From Tetrapyrgos nigripes (Eukaryota; Basidiomycota; Agaricomycetes; Agaricales; Campanellaceae), in NCBI GenBank assembly GCA_013368315.1, contig JAACJM010000094.1, forward strand, positions 186,001-250,000: DNA of 64,000 bases. Direction: 5' to 3'. Positions 24,348 to 35,655 of the stretch are shown in pieces. The notes under the pieces were generated by a model. It made no database searches. It was not told where the DNA came from and saw nothing but the letters and a program-made list of their open reading frames with translations. Position 1 is the stretch's first letter. Every line of letters begins with the position of its first letter. The position numbers were made by a program, and so were the translations under genes.

Positions 24348-26924
24348 TCACTGTTTGCGCTGACGACTGGGCTTGTCATCATCTACAGAGTGCAAAGCAA
24401 GGTGCTTGTCTGCACTAAGTCGCCGTCTCTTGGAGGGAGGGCTGGTGATCGAAGGAGAAACAACATCGATGGGATATGAAACAGACAGAATACCTTGAAT
24501 GACTGACTCATTCTTGGTTTTGATTGATTTCTTCATCTTGAAACCCTTCTTACCAATTTTGTCCAAGCCAAGGACACGCCTAGATAATCCTCGGTATTCT
24601 CGACTGACCAGCCCCTTTGAAAGGCTTTCAGGATCATACCAGCACACAGTGAGACTGTAGAAACTAGTCAGGAAAATATTGACAGGAAAAGTCAAAATTG
24701 ACTCACATAAGTTTTCCATGACTATCCTTTACCATTCGCCCATTCCCACAATACTCAAGTGGTCCAATGGCTACATCTGTGGTGTTCTTGCTTACTATAT
24801 TCTTGAAAAGCTTGGATTCACGTTCGTGAGCTTCGACTATGCGAAAGCGTGAGGAGTAAGGTGGCCAGCAGCTGAGCATCATATATGATCAGCAAACACA
24901 GTGACGTCAATGGTGAAAATTGCAACACGTACGGAACAAGCACTTTTCTTTCCTGTTTGTCCCCCAATTCTGAAGATAAGCAGTGACGCTGATCTGATGT
25001 AGATCGAGAATTTTATTTGGCTTGCTTTGTGAGTACCTCTTGAAGGGTCATTGAGTACTCATTCTCCCAGTTCCTGGCAATATAGTTTATGTCAGTGTGC
25101 AATGGTAATGGCTATGAACAACATACAATGCCACCTCTGAGGTTGGAAAGGAATTTGGTGGAAAGACTGGAGTCATGGTCCAAATCTGATGGCGGTCATG
25201 ATAGGAGTATGTAGGCCGAAAGAAGGCACGAGAATCATCAAACAGAGAGGTATAAACCTCTTCCAACAAATAAGTAGGTGCTCCATCACCCAGACCTATA
25301 ACCAGGCTTCAGTGAATACAGTTAGTGATGAATGTCAAAAACACTTACCACGAGATTGAAACATGTGTGTTAAGGGGTCCAAAATGCTGGGAACAGACCT
25401 GCCTAGCTGAACCCACATGCGATTACCAAACACAAGATGACCAAGGTCAGGCTGCGAGTCTGGCTTGAGTGACTTTCGAATGCGAGCGGGCTCAAAGACA
25501 TCAAAAAGAGAAGCCTCATGTCCAGTTTGTACATGGAAAATTCCATGATTCCCATCTTGGTGGATTGAATTAATGATGTGCTGGTGAATGAAGAAAGACA
25601 TAGTCAGATACTGAAAGCATCAATTTGTTGGAAGAATTTACAATGTACTTATCGATCAGGGAAGCCTCCCGAAAGGTACACTTAATGCGGTCCTTCCCAT
25701 ATACCACTAGCCAATCGGCGTACTTCTTCCTCTGCTTGACTGTAGGAGCCAGCACACCTCCGTGAATGGCAGGTCGTAGAAGTTTCTCCCTGTAATTCAG
25801 GTATGACAGTGAGAGGATTGATAAGTAATGGTGCTGAGAGACTTACCAAAGCTCTGGAGAATAAGACATATTAACAAATTCCCAATATGCAAGGCAGAGA
25901 CAAGCTGTACGCGATGGACAGTCAAAAACCTCAGCCTCAGTGAGAAAGGGTGAAATTCCTGTAATGTCTGATTAAAAGAGGAGACCAGCTGTCAAATATG
26001 AAGATGTAGCGTACCAGCCATCGCAAACATCTCAAGACCAACATAAATCCCAATTCCATGGAAGATCTTCATGTCACGCACAACCTGAATGGCCAAGACT
26101 TGATCTCTTTGACAAGATGGAGAGTTCACTCGTGCCATTATGGCTTGAGTAACTTGGTCGAGAAAAGTGAGCCACGTATGGACTGGATCTGGGATGGAGA
26201 GCTCAAAAGGAATAGGGCCACTTGGTAAATACCAGTTAGGCTGCTGCAAGTGAATATGCTAGCAAAGGAATGTGAAATTTAGCAACATACCTGAAATACA
26301 TTGTCAAGCATGACAAAAGCCAAGAAGTAGTCCTGGAATTCAAATGCAAGCCCGATACTGAATCGGCGGACCTAATGATAGAATTAGATTGTTTTGGAGT
26401 TGACCAGCAGTGTTCAATTATATGATAACTCACCTTGACTGGGAGCTTCGCAATAGATTGCAAGAATTGCTTCCAGGTATAAAGCTGTACGTTGGTATGT
26501 GTAAGAAATGCCAACTATTTGGTAATCATACATTAGTATGGAAGTAAAGCAGAAGGAAAACACATACATAGAGATTTAAAGGTCCCAACTCCATGTCTAT
26601 ACCACGTGCAGTTGCACTGATTGCCTCTGGGCCTCGCAGTGAGAGTGTAGAGATAGGCGGTGGAACAGGGTTTCTATGCGTAACACGGAACACCTCGGGC
26701 CACAAAGGGGTCTGTGCACCATTGGTTCCACGTTTGTAGCGACAATGTGGACCCAATCGCGTTACCAGACCAAGCTTGACAGCAGAACAGGAGCCGCCAG
26801 GAGCTTTCTTGCGCTCAGAGGCAGTTGGGTCCGCATGGATACCAAGAATAGGTCCAAGATTTTTATCCTGAATGGCAGATCGGATTTGTAGTGCCATACA
26901 AGTGCCTTCTCGCTGTTCAGGCAT
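24348..26924 (-). CDS. Unidentified 657-residue protein of the palindromic element, right copy
   Basis: Exact mirror of the gene at 19575-22151: the same twelve exons, same introns and same protein, with the ATG at 26924 and the stop at 24350-24348. The two copies converge on the central spacer, so read-through transcription would yield RNAs that can form a long double strand. I cannot tell whether one or both are expressed. The family is unrecognised. Confidence 0.6.
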
Positions 26925-27073
26925 GGTTGAAGATGAGAGTATCAGTAAACGAACAACGCTGCAACGTGACTCGTGACTTCCTATGGTCACATGACTGGTA
27001 GAAGCGTGTATAGAAGTGGTTGAGTGCGCGGTGAGAACTACTAAATTTGGCTTACCTTACTAGATTAAGCTAG

Positions 27074-27080
27074 CTATATA
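27074..27080 (-). promoter_or_regulatory. TATA-like box upstream of the right palindrome gene
   Basis: Mirror of the TATATAG at 19419-19425, about 150 bases from the ATG at 26924. Confidence 0.45.
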
Positions 27081-27340
27081 CATGAATGTGGGTGTCGACT
27101 TTGAATAAATACGGGTATCAACCTTTGAATAAAATACGGGTGTCGACTTTGAATAATTACGGGTGTCGACTTTGAATAAATACGGGTATCAACCTTTGAA
27201 TAAAATACGGGTGTCGACTTTGAATGAAATAATCCGGGTGTCAACCTTTGAATGAAATAATCCGGGTGTCAACCTTTGAATTTCTACGGGTCAATTGTGA
27301 ATTTCTACGGGTTGAATAAAAGTGCACTTTGACCAGCATA

Positions 27341-28698
27341 GCACCCTACTTACAAAGTTTGCTATTCCGACTACTAGACGTAATGCAAAGCAAACTTCCG
27401 ATGGCCTCAAGACATTTTTGGTAGTTGATAAGCTTGAAGGTGATCCGTATCATCGACTAGGCCCAGTCTCAGTTCAGTCATTGCTCCGTCTTGACATGAT
27501 GCCATTACCAAGGTACTATGCTCTAGGATGACATGCTATTAGTATGGTACTGATAGTGATTGCATGCATTTCAGAGATACAGTCCGTCGTATTCAAAAGG
27601 AGAATGAGGATCCTGCATATCGCCTCCTCAGGGCTCCATCCGGACAGAAGCTTCGAATTCCACGTAAGCCATTACTGGTATTAGGTCCCTATCAGCAGAT
27701 CCATAGCGATGGCCATGAAAAGCTTGCGGCCTCTGGACTGGATATGGGTGGGGTCGGGATTCCCATTTACGGCTTTCGGCAACATATTGGTCACATTTCT
27801 TTGCTTGTAGCTGTGCCTGATGCACGCCACGCTGATGTTATCGGTCATCTACACCTTGATCTAATAGAAGAATGTGGTTATAGTGCGTATCATGCTGGTA
27901 AATCAGTAATTCAAATGAATACTAATGTCGTAAAAACATACATAGATATTCCGGTCCAGATCACAGTTGATAAAGGTTCTGAGACTGGGGAGATGTACGC
28001 ACAACAAGTGGCGCTACGGTGAGCCTTTTAACTATTGATTAGTGATTTAATAAAACTTGGATTTTGCAGTGAGCTCTTCAGTCCTGAACTCTTTCAGGAT
28101 AAAGAAGAGTGGCCCGCTTTCCGTGCTGTTCCAAGTACTAGGAATATTGTTGCAGAATCTATGTGGTATTGGCTTCAACGTTTCGAGGGCAAGGATCTCC
28201 GAGACATCCTTCGGGAAGGGAAATTCAATGGCTATTTTCACACACACAGACAGGACCATGTGTAAGTACTTACTTATTGTCAAGTGCTCCAGTTGAGTCT
28301 GACATTGCCGATAAAGTGATCTTTTTCATTGGATTTTTTCGAAAATTGTTCAGGGATGCTTGGATGATTTCCGGAATTACTGGAATTCTCACCGTATCAG
28401 AAAACAACCCAATTCATCCTACCCATCTGGAACAACTCCAAATCAACTCATGCGCTGTCCAGAACAATACGGTCTGAGAGATTGCAGAATACCGGTACAT
28501 CATAAATCTGTTGATGCATTGCGGAAGCGGCTGCCTCCACGAGATGAGCTCATGCGTTGGGTTGATGCAGATTTTGATAGAAAGGCTTGGAGGGCATACC
28601 AAGAAATTGGAAGTCCTAGCTTATCTGCTGGAATGAGGTCGGCCATTCAGGGCTGGGAGATCTTCAGACAGATGTCCGTCAAGCTGCAGACATTTTGA
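27341..28698 (+). CDS. DDE integrase-type transposase, 5' end displaced by the palindrome
   Basis: Three exons are clear: 27341-27512, 27575-28018 and 28070-28259, followed by 28354-28698 after an intron whose donor is GTGTAAGT at 28260. The retroviral-integrase-like core has QQIHSDGHEKL (first Asp), GGVGIPIYGF, PVQITVDKGSETG (second Asp) and STRNIVAESMWYWLQ (Glu). The tail has FRNYWNSHRIRKQPN and AMRSAIQGWEIFRQM-like sequence. This is the integrase-core family that is widespread and usually unnamed in agaricomycete genomes. It would cut and join the TIRs of the 16.3-29.2 kb transposon. The frame begins at the palindrome boundary without ATG, so the N-terminal exon is missing or lies elsewhere. 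The catalytic triad appears present. Confidence 0.75.
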
Positions 28699-29032
28699 TA
28701 TGACAAGCCAGTATGTAGTTTCAACTCCTCCCGTCGCAGCAGTACACATTTATGTATGACTATCTATGCAAGTACTTAATAGTACTTTATATTTATGATA
28801 TCTACTTAAACTCATAGCTCTCTGTCTGGCTGCTGATGCACTCGGTAAGAAGCAACAATATGGTTGGAAACAGAGTGTGAAAGGTGGCAGTGAACACCAC
28901 GCGTGTACCTTATGTCGTGTATGCGGCAACTTCAGATTTAGCTTCGAAGCCTTCGGGAATTGCTGGCAAGTTGTTCTACCTAGCTATGCTGGGAAGGACC
29001 ACTTGCATTGAAAAAATACTTACATATTTACG
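28699..29032. other. Non-coding right end of the kinase transposon before its TIR
   Basis: AT-rich sequence with no recognised gene or repeat. Confidence 0.5.
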
Positions 29033-29159
29033 CACTGTACACTAAGGAATTGAACTGGATAGGGGTGTCCACTGTCCGAACTTACCGGAAGTGGACCCAA
29101 GTTGTCGGATCTATGATGGGCACTCTCAGGTTTTAACCTTGCGTGTCCCGCCGATGGTA
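29033..29159 (-). repeat. Right terminal inverted repeat of the kinase-bearing transposon
   Basis: Inverted match to 16271-16398, ending GCGTGTCCCGCCGATGGTA; ATGGATT follows at 29160-29166. Confidence 0.9.
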
Positions 29160-29166
29160 ATGGATT
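29160..29166. repeat. 7-bp target site duplication, right
   Basis: ATGGATT, identical to 16264-16270. Confidence 0.75.
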
Positions 29167-30140
29167 AGTACAGTACCATATCGTTTGGTAGTCTACAGGC
29201 GTCGACGTTCGCAATTCCTTCCATTCCCATCTCCACTCATGTCCAGCCATCTCGTCACATTTTGAGCCGCTTGACCCCATTCCACCTGCACGGTCGCAGC
29301 TGCCTCCTACCACCTCCTACCACCTCCATCCCATCCCATCTGGGCCCATCTTGCCCCATATCCTCACATCCTCACATCTGTCTCCATCCCGCATCGTTGT
29401 AATATACCTGTACCGTGCCTATAGTCAGCAAACAATAAAGTTAATACAATGTAACGAAGACACATACTATTGCTTGTCCGGCTTCGTGTTTTTTTTCTGA
29501 AATGAAGACGGTCAGCACGTATGGAAGAAGAACAACTTACGGCAATGGCGTTGTGAAAGTCCGCTGTGTTGTGTATCCCACCTAGAGCTACAAAAGTGTT
29601 GAGTACCATATACACTGCTTATTGTGATAGGATGAGGCTGGAGAATCTGTCTTGGTGTGGTCATTGGGAGCTGTATTTGAGCCTTGAGTGAGGTTGAGGG
29701 ATGGTTAAAGGCGAGAACAAACGAGAGGACAGTGAGGACAGAGGGATATCAGAAAACAAAGCAACCTGAAAGGAAAGAGTTACGTACCTGGGGTTCGTCT
29801 CTCTTCTCGTCTCAAAACGCCCAACTAGACGGGCCAGAATAGCCCCTACTTGTTCCAAGTGTTTTCGTGCCGTGCTGCCCCGACACGTCTGCCTTGTCCT
29901 GTACGCGCACTGAGATGGAGGGGTATTGAGTAGGAGAGGGGAGGGGAGGGTAGCAAGCAAGGGAGAGAGTTGTCTTCAAGCAAACAAGTTTGGGGATGCA
30001 TCGTTTATTGTAACGTTGAGGCAACGATGACGTCGGTGACGTCGGTCTGTCGGCGTCCCCGACTCCGGACCGAAGGGACAGGAGGAGGGACGTGTCCCAC
30101 CGATCGATCAACAAATTCGGGTTCTGAAAATTTAAACGGC
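29167..30140. other. Interval without a recognisable gene
   Basis: Low-complexity CCATCCCATC sequence near 29320-29400 and overlapping short open frames with no domain signature. Confidence 0.4.
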
Positions 30141-30210
30141 GATTCCCGCATGAGGTCATTGTTTTCAGCGTTCCATTGCCTTCTACGCTTTACCACCATG
30201 ACTCTCTCGC

Positions 30211-30650
30211 AATGCCTCGGTCTTGCTGCCAGCGCGTGCCCATTATTCCTTGCTCAACGTTGTCAGAGCTCTTGCAACTTTTGTCTGCTATCGACCTATT
30301 GCATCTCCACCAGCGTGTAGTAGACCATACAGCTCCGAACAAGCAATCTAAAATATTGAGAGCTCGTTTCAAAGCCGATGTTATTGCCGAAAAGCTACTT
30401 TATTCAGAGAATTTCGTCTACAGCTTTCTTGTTTGCTCACGAATATGAAGCAAAGTGTCAAGTAATGGACCGCGCTTTCGGTGAGGGCTTTTGTCGTCTG
30501 TTCGGTGAAAAGGTTTTATATTCAATGGTTCAGTCTGGGTGCTGTCAGAACCGATCAATTCATTCCGACTCCGGATATAACCAACAATCATCACAAATCC
30601 TAATTTTTGATCCCATTGATTTGTATCGACTGCAGTTTTTGGAGGAATGA
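30211..30650 (+). CDS. Hypothetical small gene, uncertain
   Basis: An open frame starting MPRSCCQRVPIIPC carries a leucine-rich stretch (LSELLQLLSAIDLLHLHQR) and a basic helix, ending at 30448. A second overlapping frame (30378-30650) continues with FLFAHEYEAKCQVMDRAFG. The change of frame near 30400 could be a short intron. No family is recognised. The leucine-rich part is faintly reminiscent of an F-box but lacks its consensus, so no function is claimed. Confidence 0.3.
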
Positions 30651-31912
30651 GATTGGTGGCCTGAGTTTGAAGACATGGAGAGTAATGGTCCTATACTGCG
30701 GAGTGTTAATTGGTCAATTGCGTGGGCTGCTTTATGGTGCATGAGTGGAAATGTTTTTGGAGCTACGCTGCTAGTAGTGAGTACTAGTACTGTCAGGGTC
30801 CAGGGAACTTGCATATACGTCTGACCCAGTTTAACACCGTGACTGAATGACTTGATTTTTGAACCTCAACTTGATGAACTGCTGCTGAGTTCAATTGGGC
30901 TTACAACGGAGTCGGGGACTGGCGCACAAGTTGCGCCGCTAAGAATTGCCATCGAGTCGCGACGAAAAACTCACTGAGTCGGACTTTGAATTGACTTGAA
31001 GAAACCAGGGTTGGATTGATGACGCAATCTTCTGAAAAAGTAAATGTTCGATTCTCGTTCGTCGCACTGGCAGAAACTTCTTACTTAGCCTCAATCTTTC
31101 ATATCCTGGTTAGATCCTGCTTCAGATTTTGCCTGAAGCTCAGCATATTCTGGGTGACGTTCCAGTGGATGCAAAAGCTGTTCTAAACCTTTCAGGGTAT
31201 CATCCACGAGTCTTGAATGAAAGAAAATCTTCATATGCCCTTAGATGGAGACAGACATTTCGAGCCTATTGGACATGTGATATTCTCGGTTTCTTCGATT
31301 GCTAGAAGGCACCATAAGCAGTGTGGCCAGGTATAATTAAGCTTTAGAGTGGCTGTAGATTCATAGATCTATCCAACTAGATTAGCAATAAGTACTAAGT
31401 ACTTACGGACTTCACGCCACCCCCACTGGCATATACAAGTTCTGTATTCATCATTTGACCTTATAGCAGCGCTCAAACCCTCGGCTACGCTCTAAAATCT
31501 GTGAGCAGGCCTAACTGGAATACTCATTGATGCTGGATCCGAATAGTAAATAATTCTAACATGGAACTTGTTCGTGTTTTCAGGTTCTTGGAATTCTGGA
31601 CCGTGCACAGACCATTCCTTTCTCCGTTTCCTTTAATGTCCGACCTCCCAACATCACTTTCTCGACACATTTAAGCACTGGTTCTCCCCCAAAATGTACA
31701 AATCATTATCATTTCAATCAAGATGAAGCGATGATTTCCTCCTTTAAATAAACCCGTCCAAATGCGAATAAACAGAATGGTAGCCCATAGTGGGGTATTG
31801 CACTACGTCCATCAAAGTCTGAAGTGTAAAAAATGAACATAAGTAAGTAGCTCATTCAACCAACGCGATAATCAACGTATTATGCTTGCCTCGAACCCTG
31901 ACTTTGTAAGAT
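30651..31912. other. Interval without a recognisable gene
   Basis: Contains a small hairpin motif, GTCGGGGACTGGCGCACAAG followed by TTGCGCC (near 30911), whose relative occurs near 41263 (GTCGGGGACTGCCGCACAGA then TGCGGC). Otherwise nothing recognised. Confidence 0.4.
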
Positions 31913-34900
31913 CTACACGATGTCAGCAACCGGCACCTCAGAACTCGAAGGTTGCGCGGTCATCGACATTTCAACCTCTTCTGAACCTCCGGAAGAGAGA
32001 GCCAGACGATTACGCCGTTGCCCTGCCGGCGAGATCGTAACAGTAGCAATATCAGTAATCATACCGATTTTCTTCTGTGTTTCTGAAGGTTCCCTGAACT
32101 GCACGGAAATGTAATATCCATTGATCAAGGCGAAGACGTTGTCCGGGGAGTCCTCGCGTGGCCTGGAGCTCCATTTTGCTCGGCCTGCTAATTGTAGCAA
32201 ATGCCGAGCCACCGCTGAGTTCGCAAGCCTTGATGAAGGATTCAAAACTCTGATCTCTGCGACAGGTCTACGCCCAGAGACGGTGAATACGACGGAGAAC
32301 ATAGGGGGACCGCCGCGACTTCTCTTGAAAGTCAGCGTTCCCGATGTTTCCTGGCTATTGAAGGCAAGATAGCCATTATTATGACCATCGGACGTTGACA
32401 TGCCACTCGATAGACTGATGGGCAGTGTTTCGAGAGCTATAAGATCCATCGTACCGTCGAGATCAAGGTAAACCTGAAGGCCGCAGACAAGAGGAGGAGG
32501 AATTGGATGTTTGTAAAGAGGGGATGAGGATTGAAAATCAACGTCAACACGAAAGAAGCGGTCAAACTTCGAGGTCTTGGTGAGAGGCTCAATTGGAGTC
32601 CCGGAGGTCATACTACCCGTCACATGAATAACCCCCAATGCAACTGAGAATTCATCCAGACATCGGGCGCGCACATCTCCACGATTGGCGAAATCCGTAT
32701 ACGACTGGTGGATTTCCTGTAACGACTCGAACTGTGGAGCTTCCGATGTTTTGAGAGGGACTACATCGACCCATATGTTACCGCCTTCGCTCAGACCGGC
32801 AACCACCGCAAAGTTGATTTCCCTCTCAATCTGAGTATCTGTGCATTGAAGCTCGGCAGAAGTGACTGAATATCTAATAACAAACATCTCACCTCGGGTT
32901 CTTTTCAGTCGACACTCAACTACTAGATGATCGCTACATCTGCCAACCAAAGGATTCCTACAGAATATTTCCGCGAAGCCTTGAGTAGGGCTCCTAGCGG
33001 ATCGGATGATCCGGCGTCTATCCGCCGATGAGGCCTCGGATTCGGATGGCGGATGGGCCTCTGGAGGTGCACCCAACCGACGGATACCATCCGACCATCC
33101 GCCGGTCATCGTCGGATGTGTGAGGTATGTGGGAACCTGTCGTACTTACTAATTTTGGGTGAGTTGTTCTCGGGACTTCCCGAGATTCTGTACAGTTGGA
33201 AAGGTTATCAACATCGACAAAACTCTCGTCAGCACAGCTCGACGTTTTGAAAGTTTGAAACCTTGCTCAATGCTGAGCTAGCCGTGGGAAAAATCCTCGG
33301 CAAGATGCCCATACCGTGTCATGAGCCATGCACCCTGTATTTACATGTGTAGGCAAGTGGAAACTTTTTTATTTCACATAAAATGGACCCAAAGTGTACT
33401 TACAAGTGAAAAAAAGAATGAAAAAAGACCTCAGGCAAGCTCTATACGCTACCTTTGGTATGTGTGCCCACCATCCGCGGATGATCCGACCATCCGTCAG
33501 ATGCCATCCGCCGATGCGGATGAAGTCTTGGTCATGGCTCATCCGAGCGGATGGATCCGCATCCGACCAGCATCCGATCCGCTAGGAGCCCTAGCCTTGA
33601 GTCTCCTTTGCTTCCAGATCGATATCTCGGAACGCGAATGTCCAGAAGGACTGAGTCGTCCGGCTTTGCAATGGTTTACCAACGAGAAGCTCCTCCTTCA
33701 CACACATTGTGCTTCTCTGAGAGAATATGAAATCATGGCAGCGGCCCCGAATGTCCCATTTCCTTCGCACTACGCAATATTTCAATTCCCAAGGGGAAGA
33801 CCTGACCCAATCTGTATCCTCCATACCCCTTTGTAGAAGTATCTCGACGATTAGACCTTGTCCTTTCCGACAAGGCAGCTGTGCTTGGACAGTCTTGACT
33901 GCCTTCCGCTTTAAGAGAAAGAGCCGGTATGGATTGGAATAGGGACCCAGAATGTCATTGACTACAAAGTAGCAGCTCAAGAATGCGATCATGAATGAAC
34001 AGACTAATCCAAACCACTGGTAAAAGCTATCGCCATCGCCAAACCCGCCAGACGTCAATGCGGATATCAGACCAGCTGAAATTAGTGCAAGGATGAAGGG
34101 CCTCTGCAGTTTGTTGATTGGAGGACGCAGGAGCGTGAATGCTACCATCAAAGGCGCGAAGGCAAAAAAGAGTAGAATACGGACATCATAATGAAGAAGA
34201 CAAAAAGTCGAGAACACTGGTAAACCTGCCCAACTGATGAGAATGGTTCTCAGCGTGAGTAAATCCTTGACCTTGAAGCTTGAAGGTTACTGATATGCCA
34301 CGATTTGTCATGGAATGAGATGACGGTGTTCCATGGGGGAGACGCTGCACGTCAAACGAAGACTCGAATTCGGAAGGCGACCAGGCTAATAATCCGCGCT
34401 GGTAGCTATGACTGTAGATGGCTTCGAGATCCTCCGAGTCTTGTCTCTCGTGCGGTTGCACCGACTTCCAAACAAATATCGTTGGATCATCATTATGCTT
34501 GATGATCTCCTCCTGGAGTCGCAAGAAGGCTCTGGTCCTACCCTCTCCGTACAATACTGGCATGTGTACAGGGAAGATACCCATGAGACAGTAGGCGATA
34601 TCCTCAGGTCTGGTTGTGGTCCTTTGGGAGGCCCAAGACATCCTCTGCGCAATACTGACAGTGCAAATATGTACCCGACCAAGAAGGACTTCAGGCGAGA
34701 TGCGAGTGAGCGATGAAATGATATGACTGAGAGTGGCCTTCGTCCCAATCTTCTTCCAGTCCTTGTCGAAGAAAATCATGGAATGGGGGGCTACTAGTTC
34801 CTGAAGCGTCCAACCACGCGTAAACCACCTGCTCTTCACAAACGACTCTTCATCGTCACTGGTCAAGTCGTGGTCGACAGAAACATCATACATGTAGACG

Positions 34901-35019
34901 TAGCATACTGCGGACTCGGCGTAGTGGGAGAACATCGAGTTGAGCTCTTCCGAGAGCTCCGTGCTGTTCTGTTTATTAATGCAGCATGTATCGTTCCAGA
35001 TAAAAACATCATTATCACC
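31913..35019 (-). pseudogene. HET-domain (heterokaryon incompatibility) gene, 5'-incomplete and split by a MITE
   Basis: HET proteins trigger cell death when incompatible fungal hyphae fuse. From 35019 downward the frame reads WNDTCCINK, LSEELNSMFSHY, AVCYVYMYDVS, SRWFTRGWTLQELVAP, FFDKDWKKIGTK, AQRMSWASQR, TRPEDIAYCLMGIF and LYGEGRTRAFLRLQEEI: the central and C-terminal HET signature. An intron (about 34268-34223) joins this to a region with about three hydrophobic segments (34200-33930). The frame then stops inside a 608-bp hAT-type MITE (32986-33593). Removing the MITE and one 8-bp duplication restores the frame (ETQG then FAEIFCRNP), which runs to a stop at 31913. The N-terminal part of the HET domain is not visible upstream, where repeat B lies. 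HET genes usually begin with a SHxW motif, absent here. Each break is seen directly; loss of function is inferred. Confidence 0.8.
32978..33601. mobile_element. hAT-type MITE in the HET gene, 608 bp, with 8-bp target duplication
   Basis: Element 32986-33593 begins TAGGGCTCCTAGCGGATCGG and ends with the inverted sequence CCGATCCGCTAGGAGCCCTA. Both sides are flanked by GCCTTGAG (32978-32985 and 33594-33601). The interior is rich in ATCCG/CGGAT words and has no transposase. An 8-bp duplication with TAGGG ends is typical of the hAT superfamily. Confidence 0.9.
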
Positions 35020-35309
35020 TGCAGTCTACAAGGCCCCGTCCCTCCGTCTTCTTTAAAAAAGACAGCGACTCCTCGTAAAGATCTGCATCTCTGCCCATAA
35101 ACTCTGCGTACACTTCTGGTATTGGGACTTCGGTTTCCTCACTCGCCCTTTGCGAACAAGTACCCCTGCTTGGGACGTGCTGGCGCTTTGGCTGTTTTGG
35201 GCGAGATCTAAACACATCAACTGAAACGGCCCAGTATATCTGCAACCGTACCCCGTACCTGAACCTCCTCCGTTCAATACAATCAACATTGCATGCGATG
35301 ACATCGATG

Positions 35310-35655
35310 TCAGCGCTTATAAGTAGAGAGGTTGATGTTCGCATCCAATTGGTTCCCAGATGGGATAGTAGGAATGCTGCCCCCAATGAGATGCCTCGGG
35401 CCAGGGAAACAACAATTTATCAAAGATAAATTGTTGGACAAAGTGAAGGTATGCGCCTTGCGCACGGGGTTTCCCCAGCCCAGCCCGTGTAATACATCAG
35501 ACGTATCAGTATATCCCCTGTCAGGAAAAGCATCTGGATCCAGGAGAAAAAGCTGTCTACGGAGTAAAGCCGATCGTTGACTGAGGCCTCTAAATTTTCG
35601 AGAATTCTTGTTGAAATCAAGTTGCGACTCGCGTCGCGCGATTGCGTCATCATGG
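35310..35655. repeat. Dispersed repeat, family B, copy 2
   Basis: Direct relative of 15596-16155. It shares TATGCGCCTTGCGCACGG, then GTTTCCCCAGCC, and the end GGCCTCTAAATTTTCGAGAA followed by GTTGAAATCAAGTTGC. It sits exactly between the HET gene and the WD40 pseudogene, covering where both 5' regions would be. Confidence 0.75.

Larger units (their letters stand above)
19187..27340. mobile_element. Palindromic (fold-back) element, 8.15 kb, inserted in the kinase transposon
   Basis: The two halves are reverse complements. Coordinates pair as x and 46499 minus x from about 19290 to 23220, and as 46527 minus x at the outermost ends. The only difference noticed is one extra 28-bp unit near the right end. 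The outer ends begin TGCTGGTCAAAGTGCAC and are bracketed by TA, a possible 2-bp target duplication. Subterminal tandem repeats with (C/T)GACACCCG and TTGATACCCG units lie at 19240-19415 and in mirror image. Each arm has one gene, both transcribed toward the centre. It may be a transposon with 4-kb inverted repeats, a recent fold-back duplication, or an assembly artefact. Confidence 0.7.
23279..27340 (-). repeat. Right arm of the giant inverted repeat (4062 bp)
   Basis: Reverse complement of 19187-23220 with one extra 28-bp unit (AAAGGTTGACACCCGGATTA plus TTTCATTC in the arm's own orientation) near its outer end at 27226-27281. Its inner 1.07 kb (23279-24347) is non-coding and mirrors 22152-23220. 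Confidence 0.9.
16271..29159. mobile_element. DNA transposon carrying zinc protein, alpha-kinase and integrase-type transposase
   Basis: Terminal inverted repeats of about 125 bp (16271-16398 and 29033-29159) begin TACC(G/A)TCGGCGGGACACGC and match with only scattered differences. They are flanked by ATGGATT on both sides. Inside are a plus-strand zinc-binding protein (16576-17016), a minus-strand alpha-kinase (17071-19187) and a plus-strand DDE integrase (27341-28698). An 8.15 kb palindromic element interrupts it (19187-27340); without that insertion the transposon would be about 4.7 kb. The superfamily is not assigned. The TIR and duplication are seen directly; that the integrase moves the unit is inferred from its fold and position. 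Confidence 0.8.

Noticed and set aside
26676..26891. Antisense frames inside the palindrome genes (also 19608-19823)
   Set aside because: They are shadows of the first exon and are exactly mirrored; no independent support.
27341..28698. Ty3-type or retroviral integrase fragment
   Set aside because: The motif spacing and flanking sequence fit the stand-alone fungal integrase-core family; there is no HHCC finger, RT or LTR nearby.
16271..29159. Starship-type giant mobile element
   Set aside because: No tyrosine-recombinase captain gene was seen. The element has TIRs, a target duplication and a DDE integrase instead.
30211..30448. F-box protein
   Set aside because: Only a leucine-rich stretch; the LPxExLxxIxxxL consensus is absent.
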